Shown here in pieces: positions 1 through 5,260 of a DNA stretch of 5,260 nucleotides (the first letter of the stretch is position 1; every line of letters begins with the position of its first letter). The stretch lies in the NCBI GenBank assembly GCA_022842255.1, contig JALHPW010000096.1, forward strand, positions 6,238 to 11,497. Direction: 5' to 3'. Below the pieces are notes generated by a model. The model saw nothing but the letters and a program-made list of their open reading frames with translations. It was not told the origin of the DNA and did no database searches. The DNA comes from Saprospiraceae bacterium (GTDB lineage: Bacteria > Bacteroidota > Bacteroidia > Chitinophagales > Saprospiraceae). The position numbers and the translations under genes were made by a program.

Positions 1-149
1 CCATCAAAGACCCTGACGTTGAAGTCCGCTTGCGCCTCTTCAAAGGCAAAACGGTCATCGGTGAAGAAATCAAAACCAATGGCAAAAAAAACGATGTGCC
101 GGGTTTGGTGAAGCTAATTTTGAAGGCGGTGATGCCTTTGGCAAAGTGA
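1..149 (+). CDS. C-terminal end of a gene cut by the window edge; paralogue of the downstream caspase-like protein at its C-terminus
   Basis: Reading frame 3 is open from the window edge and ends at TGA 147-149, giving 48 visible codons. The translation starts IKDPDVEVRLRLFKGKTVIG and ends LVKLILKAVMPLAK. It aligns end to end with the last 49 residues of the large downstream protein (IKGEQVSVAGRLFKG... LVKLIMKEVGEKITVK). By eye roughly 19 of 48 positions are identical with one single-residue gap, and the two proteins finish within a residue of each other. The visible part therefore looks like the same C-terminal domain, and the missing N-terminal part may well be another propeller/caspase-type protein in tandem. 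That last point is inference, since no catalytic residues lie inside the window. A palindrome that could act as a terminator starts six bases after the stop codon. Confidence 0.72.
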   Translation, partial: IKDPDVEVRLRLFKGKTVIGEEIKTNGKKNDVPGLVKLILKAVMPLAK

Positions 150-155
150 TAACGT

Positions 156-188
156 AAACCTATGAGGTTTTGAAAACCTCATAGGTTT
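156..188. terminator. Perfect palindrome with 16-bp arms, candidate terminator of the upstream gene
   Basis: Arm AAACCTATGAGGTTTT (156-171) is the exact reverse complement of AAAACCTCATAGGTTT (173-188), with a single G (172) at the centre. It lies six bases after the stop codon of the upstream gene, where a terminator would be expected. No U-tract follows it directly, so classical intrinsic termination is not certain. Because it is symmetrical it would fold on either strand. Palindromes like this recur between genes in many Bacteroidota genomes as far as I recall, so it could also be a dispersed repeat element. Confidence 0.55.
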
Positions 189-207
189 CAAACCGATAGG
201 AGTTGAT

Positions 208-238
208 AATTTGACAACTTTTAAAAAGTTGTCAAATT
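208..238. terminator. Second palindrome with 15-bp arms, candidate terminator or dispersed repeat
   Basis: Arm AATTTGACAACTTTT (208-222) is the exact reverse complement of AAAAGTTGTCAAATT (224-238), with one A (223) at the centre. The sequence differs from the palindrome 20 bases upstream, but the design is the same: arms of 15-16 bases around one base. The stem is AT-rich and is followed by TTA. It may be a second terminator behind the first, or a repeat unit of its own. Confidence 0.5.
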
Positions 239-298
239 TAGCTCCCGGATGAACGAATCAATATGACTGCAAAAAACGCCCAAAGCAACCCAACCCAA

Positions 299-388
299 GT
301 GTCATGCTGAGCGCAGCGAAGCACCTGCTTAAGCCTATACACTATATCCTCATCTAAAAAAGTTGCTTCGCTGCGCTCAGTATGATAC
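299..388 (+). repeat. Long inverted repeat, 25-bp stem with a 40-nt loop
   Basis: Positions 299-323 (core CTGAGCGCAGCGAAGCA at 307-323) pair with 364-388 (core TGCTTCGCTGCGCTCAG at 364-380). Of 25 pairs, 23 are Watson-Crick. The other two (301/386 and 306/381) are G on the left and T on the right, which become G-U pairs in a plus-strand transcript but C-A mismatches in a minus-strand transcript. The loop is 324-363. The GTCATGCTGAGCGcAGCGAAGCA motif resembles a widely dispersed intergenic repeat I remember from Bacteroidota and other genomes; this is from memory. It could be a pair of inverted repeat units, a stabilising or terminating hairpin, or a small non-autonomous element. Confidence 0.65.
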
Positions 389-513
389 CAAGGTGAGTGG
401 TAAGAAGTACGTTTTTGGCCGGGCTTGGCGGGTTGCTCTTTTACTGTCTTTTTTCATTTCAAAATGATAAAACCATGAAGCAAGTTTCTGTTTTCACGTT
501 TAAAAACACAACC

Positions 514-3500
514 ATGAAACACTCCTTCCTTCTGGCCCTTTGCCTCGGTGTGTTCGCGCTGCAAGCCCAAAAACCCGAGCTAGTGCTCCCAACCATCCAT
601 TCCAAGCCCATTATGGATATCTGCTTTTCAGCCGACAACCGGTTCATGGCCACTTGCGCCGGAAGCGAGATAAAGCTCTGGGAACAAAAGACGGGCCGAC
701 TGTTGCGCACGGTTCAGACACCCTTGCCCATGGAGAAAATCGTGCTTTCGAAAGACGGAAGTAAACTCGTGTGCGCAAACTTCTGCGGAGCCACTTATTA
801 TGATGAAGACCAGGGAAGGGTTCCTTCCATCAATACCGAAGTGCAGTTGTGGGACATGGTTTCCGGCAAAAAACTGCGCACTTTGAAAGCCCTGGGTAAA
901 CCCATCCGCATCAATCGAGTAGAAATTTCCGACGACGGAAATCTGGCGATTGCCATGTTCGCCAACCAAATCACGCTGTGGGACGTTCGATCCGGTGCGG
1001 AAAAATGGAAGATTGAGGGCCGAGGGGAAGCCGATTTTTCGCCAGATGGCGCACATTTGTTGCTGAACCAATATGGCCCACTCTCCTGGGTCGATTGCAG
1101 CAACGGCGCAAAAACCGAGATCCTGAAAGATTCCTGCGTGCACTTTGCCTGTCAGGGCGATGCCGTGGTGTTGCTTACCACAGGGGAGGTTTTGAAACGC
1201 TGGGATCCACGCAGCAAGTCGTTTTCAGCCGACGTGGCCCTTCCCCTGGGATTACCATACCTCGACGCAGGGCCAGGTCAGGACATCCGCTTTTCGCAAG
1301 ATGGGATGCAGTTGGGGGCCTTGAGCACCGTAGACTTGAATGTTGGAGAAACAACCGAAAGTCATTGGCAATTCAGGAGTTTTGACACCAACACGGGCAA
1401 ACTTGTGGCCAAACGCGACGACATGGCGCACGACGGCGGGTGGGGATTTATAATCCCAGATTTTCAGTATTTCTTCACCAGCCCGCTCGTGGATGTCGCC
1501 GATGTCCGCGCGGGCATGAGTGCGTATTCGCTTTCAACTGGTATGTTCTCCCACTATTTTGGTTTAAAAGCATTGGAAATCACCACAAATGCCAACATGT
1601 TTCCTCCACCAGATTTCAGGGTGTACAATGAAGGGCGGATGATTCTCGTCAAACGGGATACAGGCTTCAGGCAAATGCCCAACCTGATTTTTCTACCGGA
1701 ACGTGGTGAAGCAATTTGTGGGGTAGAACCGGGTACCGAAAGCATCTATGCCGAAAACGAAACCCTTGTGGAAGACAAACGCTGGCGCGTGGAGTGTAAA
1801 GACAACATTTCCTACCAGATAAGTGATGCCAAAACGGGAAAGCTGGTTGCCACCCTGCTCGTGGCGGACGTAGCAGTAGGCTACGTTCAAGGCGATTTTG
1901 CCCCAATACCCACCGTTAGCCGCATTTGGGCCGTCACCACGCCCTCCGGCCTTTTCGACGCTTCGCCGGAGATGATGGAAAACCTGCACTACGTGCTCGA
2001 CATGGAAGTTATCGAACTCAGCCAGTTGAAAGAGCGCTACTACGAGCCGGGGCTTTTGGGCAAATTGATGGGTTTCTCCAGCGGTGAATTACGCAATGTA
2101 TCAGCCTTTGAAAACGTCGAGTTTTACCCTGAAATCAAGGCTAACATCGACAAAAATCAATTGAAAATCAGCCTAACAGAGCGTAGCGGTGGCATGGGCA
2201 AACTCTTTCTTTTTGTAGGCACTAAACAAATGGAGGTCAACGGCAACAAAGACATTAACCCCAACCGGCAAAAAAACCTGACCATAAATCTGGACGAGTT
2301 CAGCACCCATTACCGCTCCGATACTGCCAATACCATCGTGCTCGTAGCTTACAACTCGGGCAATTGGCTCAGAAGCCCGGCCTACGAATTGCCTTACCGA
2401 CCCGTTGGGGCGAGAGGTGAAGCAGGGCCTGCAGGCCCAAGACTTTTCGATTGCAGCGCAATCAAGCCAAGTCTGTACCTACTCATCATCGGCACCTCCA
2501 AATACAACGATGTGAGCAAGAATTTGACCTACCCCGACCTCGACGCAGCCGAAATGGCCAAGGCCCTAAGCAGCACGGGCAAGGTGCTGTTTGAAGACCG
2601 CGTCCATCTTAAACTGTTGTCTACCGCGGGCGAGGGCGTAGAAATTTCCAGCAAGGCCAACATTGAAAAGGCTTTTACAGAATTCAAAAAAGCCACGCCA
2701 TGCGATGTACTGGTGGTTTATTTTTCAGGGCACGGCTCGACTTGGGGTAAAGAGGGAGATAAATCCAATTTTTACTACCTCACCAAAGACATCACCAGCG
2801 CCAAACTCGCCGACGATGCGGTGAGAAAAGAATACGCGGTTTCGGATGAAGACCTGACCAAATGGCTCGCAGCCATCCCTGCTCAAAAGCAAGTACTCAT
2901 CCTGGACGCCTGCAACTCCGGCAAAGCTGCAGAAAACCTGGGCGGCATCGGTACGCGCGACCTGAACCCATCTCAGGTGATTGCATTTGAACTCTTGAAA
3001 GACCGCACCGGCACCTTCGTACTCACGGGCAGTGCATCGGATATGGTGAGCTTTGAAGCCAGTAAGTATGGGCAGGGGCTGTTGACCTACAGCCTGTTGG
3101 AAGGCATCAGCGGCACGGCCTTAAAGGGTGGCAAGTACGTGGACATCATGATGTTGTTCCAAAACGCGCGCGATGTGGTACCCAAACTTGCTGAGAGTAT
3201 CAAACAGGTACAAATCCCAATCATCGCTGTTCCGAAAGGCAGTTCGAGTTTTCCGATCGGAATCAAAGATGCCAGCGTGATAATCAATTTGCCGCAACCA
3301 AAGCCGGTGGTGATCCAGTGCAATTTCCAGGACCGCGACAATTTCAACGACGGATTGGGCTTGACGCAGGCCCTAAATGATTATTTCCACTATCAAACGG
3401 CCAAGGGCGCACAAGCGAAGTATGTGTACTACGACATCCAGAAGTTCGCCGAGGGTTTTTCCATCCGCGGGAACTATTCCATCAAGGGCGAACAGGTCAG

Positions 3501-3630
3501 TGTTGCGGGGCGCTTGTTCAAGGGCGACAACCCCGTGGGCGATGCTTTTGACCTGACCGGCAGCAAAGATTCTGCGATCTTGGTGAAATTGATCATGAAG
3601 GAAGTGGGGGAAAAGATTACGGTGAAATAA
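514..3630 (+). CDS. Secreted WD40-like propeller protein with a C-terminal caspase/metacaspase (peptidase C14) domain
   Basis: The product is a predicted exported cysteine protease of about 1038 residues. Residues 1-18 form a signal peptide (MKHS, hydrophobic stretch, then LQA before Q19). WD40-like units follow at about 24-303, with blade endings such as EIKLWEQKTGRLLRT, VQLWDMVSGKKLRTL and ITLWDVRSGAEKWKI, and a later one near 423-452. A segment starting W472-AVTTPSGLFDASP, which I know from propeller-caspase proteins, leads into a beta-sandwich-like stretch at about 534-630. The caspase domain spans about 652-915: entry strand LYLLIIGTSKY, catalytic His740 in YFSGHG and catalytic Cys800 in LDACNSG, with Asp798 two residues before it. 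A C-terminal domain (about 927-1038) resembles the tail of the upstream gene. The start at ATG 514 is chosen for the signal peptide; ATG 475 and GTG 397 are in frame upstream. Its substrate is unknown, and cleavage after basic residues is only a family-level guess. Confidence 0.88.
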   Translation: MKHSFLLALCLGVFALQAQKPELVLPTIHSKPIMDICFSADNRFMATCAGSEIKLWEQKTGRLLRTVQTPLPMEKIVLSKDGSKLVCANFCGATYYDEDQGRVPSINTEVQLWDMVSGKKLRTLKALGKPIRINRVEISDDGNLAIAMFANQITLWDVRSGAEKWKIEGRGEADFSPDGAHLLLNQYGPLSWVDCSNGAKTEILKDSCVHFACQGDAVVLLTTGEVLKRWDPRSKSFSADVALPLGLPYLDAGPGQDIRFSQDGMQLGALSTVDLNVGETTESHWQFRSFDTNTGKLVAKRDDMAHDGGWGFIIPDFQYFFTSPLVDVADVRAGMSAYSLSTGMFSHYFGLKALEITTNANMFPPPDFRVYNEGRMILVKRDTGFRQMPNLIFLPERGEAICGVEPGTESIYAENETLVEDKRWRVECKDNISYQISDAKTGKLVATLLVADVAVGYVQGDFAPIPTVSRIWAVTTPSGLFDASPEMMENLHYVLDMEVIELSQLKERYYEPGLLGKLMGFSSGELRNVSAFENVEFYPEIKANIDKNQLKISLTERSGGMGKLFLFVGTKQMEVNGNKDINPNRQKNLTINLDEFSTHYRSDTANTIVLVAYNSGNWLRSPAYELPYRPVGARGEAGPAGPRLFDCSAIKPSLYLLIIGTSKYNDVSKNLTYPDLDAAEMAKALSSTGKVLFEDRVHLKLLSTAGEGVEISSKANIEKAFTEFKKATPCDVLVVYFSGHGSTWGKEGDKSNFYYLTKDITSAKLADDAVRKEYAVSDEDLTKWLAAIPAQKQVLILDACNSGKAAENLGGIGTRDLNPSQVIAFELLKDRTGTFVLTGSASDMVSFEASKYGQGLLTYSLLEGISGTALKGGKYVDIMMLFQNARDVVPKLAESIKQVQIPIIAVPKGSSSFPIGIKDASVIINLPQPKPVVIQCNFQDRDNFNDGLGLTQALNDYFHYQTAKGAQAKYVYYDIQKFAEGFSIRGNYSIKGEQVSVAGRLFKGDNPVGDAFDLTGSKDSAILVKLIMKEVGEKITVK

Positions 3631-3641
3631 CCCCATCCCCG

Positions 3642-3660
3642 TGAAAACACCTGATTTTCA
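3642..3660. terminator. Weak AT-rich hairpin in the convergent gap
   Basis: TGAAAA (3642-3647) and TTTTCA (3655-3660) are reverse complements around a 7-base loop, starting 12 bases after the caspase-like stop codon. The gap at 3631-3737 lies between two convergent genes and needs termination on both strands. This is the only nearby simple hairpin I can see, and with a six-pair stem that is mostly A-T it is a poor candidate. Confidence 0.22.
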
Positions 3661-3702
3661 AAACCCCGTATTTCTGCGCATGCAGGGGAATGCCCTTACG
3701 CG

Positions 3703-3712
3703 CACCTTTGCA
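3703..3712 (+). promoter_or_regulatory. Promoter-like -7 element facing into the thioredoxin gene from its 3' side
   Basis: CACCTTTGCA matches the Bacteroidota -7 consensus TAnnTTTG except for its first base. It is followed three bases later by ATG 3715, but the frame opened there is only 34 codons long and lies antisense to the thioredoxin gene. No TTTG or TTG is visible at the expected -33 distance, so it is a half-site at best. If active it would make an antisense transcript of the thioredoxin gene. Confidence 0.2.
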
Positions 3713-3737
3713 CCATGATTCAGCAATTCAAAACCGG

Positions 3738-4253
3738 TCACTTATTTACCAGGGACTTCAGTTTTTCAAGACTGCTTGGACTGGTCCAGTTGCGAAAGCC
3801 TTCCTCTTCTTCTACCAACTGACCCTTGGCGTCAATCAACATGGTGGTAGGGAGGGAAACGACGTACACATCGAGGTAGGTGCCTTCGAGGCGGACAAAC
3901 TTGAATCCCAATTTGTTCCTTTTGACATAGGATTTGATGAGGGAGGCTGATTCGTTGCTGGCGGCCAAGAACACGATGTCGTCTTTGAATTGTTGGGAAG
4001 CTTTTTCAATGGAGCCCATTTCACTGACGCAAGGGCCGCACCAGGTAGCCCAAAAGTTCAAAAAAACGGGTTTGCCGGCAAAATCCTGGAGCGAGACGGG
4101 GTTGCCATCAAGGTCGGTCATTTTGATTTTGGCAAGCCGATCATCCGAATTGCTGGGTTTGGGAGGCAGTGAAGGGGTTCGAGCAGGCCCGCTACATTGA
4201 AGCGCAAAAAGGCTCAGCAACAAGGCAAGACAAAATGTTTTTTCCAACAACAT
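3738..4253 (-). CDS. TlpA-like thioredoxin-fold thiol-disulfide oxidoreductase, predicted lipoprotein
   Basis: The 171-residue product is a periplasm-side redox protein of the TlpA/ResA type, a family that reduces disulfides in exported proteins or helps cytochrome c maturation. Residues 1-19 are a hydrophobic signal sequence ending FALQ, followed by Cys20 as the likely lipid anchor; Gln at -1 is unusual for a lipobox. A Pro/Ser-rich linker (about 21-38) precedes the domain. Typical family blocks follow: MTDLDGNPVSLQDFAGKPVF, then NFWATWCGPC with active-site Cys72 and Cys75, and the cis-proline loop SLPTT with Pro135. The length is normal for a single-domain member. The gene converges on the caspase-like gene (107-bp gap) and diverges from the OmpA-family gene. 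ATG 4253 is the only start that keeps the whole signal sequence; its leader is A/T-rich without a clear Shine-Dalgarno. The exact physiological partner cannot be read from the sequence. Confidence 0.9.
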   Translation of the reverse strand: MLLEKTFCLALLLSLFALQCSGPARTPSLPPKPSNSDDRLAKIKMTDLDGNPVSLQDFAGKPVFLNFWATWCGPCVSEMGSIEKASQQFKDDIVFLAASNESASLIKSYVKRNKLGFKFVRLEGTYLDVYVVSLPTTMLIDAKGQLVEEEEGFRNWTSPSSLEKLKSLVNK

Positions 4254-4389
4254 ATTACAAGGGTTTTAACAATAGATGTAATTTTACACGTCTGAATTTC
4301 ATCTCCTGTCTTTGAAGGTATTTCAAACTGCATGAATGGGCCAAAGCCCCATCAAATGTAAGAGATTTACCAAACCAACTCTCGTAACC
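4254..4389. promoter_or_regulatory. Divergent intergenic region between thioredoxin and OmpA-family genes
   Basis: These 136 bases must hold the promoters of both flanking genes, but I could not place a complete TTTG/TAnnTTTG pair on either strand. TAATTTTA at 4279-4286 is a five-of-six match to a plus-strand -7 box without a -33 partner. Two small inverted repeats lie in the probable leader of the OmpA-family gene: ATGGG/CCCAT (4336-4340 with 4348-4352) and GTAA/TTAC (4358-4361 with 4367-4370). Both are short enough to be chance. Confidence 0.35.
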
Positions 4390-5260
4390 ATGCGCATTTT
4401 CACATTTTTGGTCTTTGCAGTTTTCTTTTCTACACAGTCACTGTTTGCACAAAACTACCCAAGCAATCCGGAACCAGGTGCATGTTATATCCGCTGCCCA
4501 ATTGAAGAAATAACCGAAGTTGAAAAAGTCATTGTGACGCCTTCCTATAAGTCGTACAAAATTGTACCAGCAGTATACAAAACCGTTGAGGAACAAGTAC
4601 TTGTAAAACAGGCGTCTAAAAAATTCGAATATGTTCCGGCTGTGTATCGGGAAGTCATCGATACCCTTTTGGTTGAGGAACCCATCAGTAAAATCACCCT
4701 GATTCCGGTCAAAACCATTGATACTTTCGAAGTCTTTGAAGTGCAACCAGCTTATTCTCGCTTTGAATCCCGACCTGCAATTGCCGGTTGCAAGTCACTC
4801 ATCCCGGGAGATTGTGATGTGATTTGTTATGTAGTGTATGAAGCCGTCAAGAAGGAAATTCCGGTCAAAAAAATCGTATCCAAACCAACTTACTTTCGCG
4901 AAACGCAAAAAGGTCGCTATAAAACCATCAAGCGCAAGGAAATTGTAACCCCAGCCACAGTAAGGGAGATAGAAATCCCCGCGGAATACGTCACCATCCA
5001 AAAAAGAGTGCTGGAGAAAGACGAAACCGTTGATTCCGTAGACGTTGGCGCCGTGGTTAGGGAAGAAGTCTTGTTCGTCCGCGATCGAAGAAACAGCGGC
5101 TCGGGCGATGGTTACGAGTGGCGCAAAATTGAATGCGAGCTCCTCGATTACAATGTGTTGCCTATTTATTATGGCTTTAACAGTGACTACCTGGACGCAA
5201 AATCAAAAGACGTAATCGACGACAAGCTTTATAACCTAATGATTAAAAAGCCCGAAATTC
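4390..5260 (+). CDS. OmpA-family outer-membrane/peptidoglycan-associated protein with an N-terminal repeat region, truncated by the window end
   Basis: The frame is open from ATG 4390 to the window edge, giving 290 visible residues with no stop. Residues 1-20 form a signal peptide ending SLFA before Q21. Residues about 29-215 are a repeat region built from the element [VI]-x-P-[AS]-x-Y and relatives (48-53, 58-63, 81-86, 117-122, 163-168, 185-191, 194-200), alternating with charged beta-strand-like stretches. The region falls into two similar halves, each opened by PG-x-C-x3-C (Cys32/Cys36 and Cys142/Cys146, 110 residues apart). From about 257 the sequence LPIYYGFNSDYLDAKSKDVI matches the start of an OmpA C-terminal domain, which in this family binds peptidoglycan; its binding residues lie beyond the window. 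I know similar repeat-OmpA proteins from Bacteroidota. The repeat region's function is not known to me; a surface or structural role is inference. Confidence 0.85.
   Translation, partial: MRIFTFLVFAVFFSTQSLFAQNYPSNPEPGACYIRCPIEEITEVEKVIVTPSYKSYKIVPAVYKTVEEQVLVKQASKKFEYVPAVYREVIDTLLVEEPISKITLIPVKTIDTFEVFEVQPAYSRFESRPAIAGCKSLIPGDCDVICYVVYEAVKKEIPVKKIVSKPTYFRETQKGRYKTIKRKEIVTPATVREIEIPAEYVTIQKRVLEKDETVDSVDVGAVVREEVLFVRDRRNSGSGDGYEWRKIECELLDYNVLPIYYGFNSDYLDAKSKDVIDDKLYNLMIKKPEI

Larger units (their letters stand above)
150..513. other. Intergenic region with three inverted repeats and no gene
   Basis: This 364-base stretch separates two genes on the same strand. It holds two short-centred palindromes close to the upstream stop codon, a larger inverted repeat at 299-388, and an open leader at 397-513 in frame with the caspase-like gene. 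Between 239 and 298 I see nothing beyond a trivial five-codon reading frame. No convincing Bacteroidota promoter (TTTG, about 19 bp, TAnnTTTG) could be placed before the caspase-like gene. The size of the gap and the hairpins suggest the two genes are transcribed separately. Confidence 0.7.

Noticed and set aside
156..388. CRISPR array
   Set aside because: The three inverted repeats differ in sequence, and there are no direct repeats with regular spacers and no cas genes.
299..388. Insertion sequence ends
   Set aside because: The arms enclose only 40 bases without any coding capacity, and no target-site duplication is evident; a miniature element or paired repeat units remains possible and is noted as a repeat.
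628..1143. Minus-strand open frame of 171 codons inside the propeller region
   Set aside because: It is antisense to a well-supported coding region, has low-complexity and improbable protein composition, and shows no recognisable motif; it is a shadow of the codon pattern.
1554..1989. Several overlapping minus-strand frames of 63-98 codons
   Set aside because: They overlap one another and the caspase-like gene and show no domain or credible start context.
3605..3635. Hairpin TGGGG/CCCCA across the stop codon of the caspase-like gene
   Set aside because: Only five pairs with a 21-base loop, so probably chance.
3715..3819. 34-codon plus-strand frame behind the CACCTTTGCACC box
   Set aside because: It is short and Ser-rich, and overlaps the thioredoxin gene antisense; only the promoter-like box was kept, at low confidence.
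3690..3950. Plus-strand frame of 86 codons across the thioredoxin gene's 3' half
   Set aside because: The opposite strand encodes a clear thioredoxin fold through this stretch; the plus-strand translation has no motif.
4438..5001. Minus-strand frames opposite the OmpA-family gene
   Set aside because: They mirror the repetitive codon pattern of the plus-strand repeats, are rich in Phe, Asp and Tyr, and have no recognisable domain.

Overview
The window most likely comes from a member of the Bacteroidota, probably near the Saprospiria (Haliscomenobacter or Lewinella type). The basis is the family content: a secreted beta-propeller/caspase-like protein, a TlpA-type thioredoxin lipoprotein, and an OmpA-family protein with Y-x-[VI]-P-A-x-Y repeats. 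The starts also lack clear Shine-Dalgarno sequences and sit in A-rich leaders such as ACAACCATGAAA. The lineage is inferred from sequence character and was not tested by any search.

Layout. Positions 1-149 hold the last 48 codons of a plus-strand gene cut by the window edge; this tail resembles the tail of the next large gene. Positions 150-513 hold no gene. They contain two nearly perfect palindromes just after the first stop codon (156-188 and 208-238) and a 25-bp-stem inverted repeat with a 40-nt loop (299-388). Positions 514-3630 encode a protein of about 1038 residues: signal peptide, WD40-like propeller, beta-sandwich-like segment, caspase/metacaspase (C14) domain with an intact His/Cys dyad, and a C-terminal domain shared with the upstream gene. 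A short convergent gap follows. Positions 3738-4253 (minus strand) encode a TlpA-like thioredoxin lipoprotein with a WCGPC active site. A 136-bp divergent gap separates it from an OmpA-family gene that starts at 4390 and runs off the right edge.

Together: all three genes with a visible N-terminus carry export signals, so the window looks like an envelope or periplasm neighbourhood. The two left genes look like tandem copies of one family, at least at their C-termini. The thioredoxin and OmpA genes are divergent and the caspase and thioredoxin genes convergent, so there is no single operon. No CRISPR array, tRNA, rRNA, transposase or phage gene was seen. The most interesting points are the tandem exported caspase-like proteins, the unusual intergenic hairpins between them, and the internal duplication with matching cysteine pairs in the OmpA-family protein.
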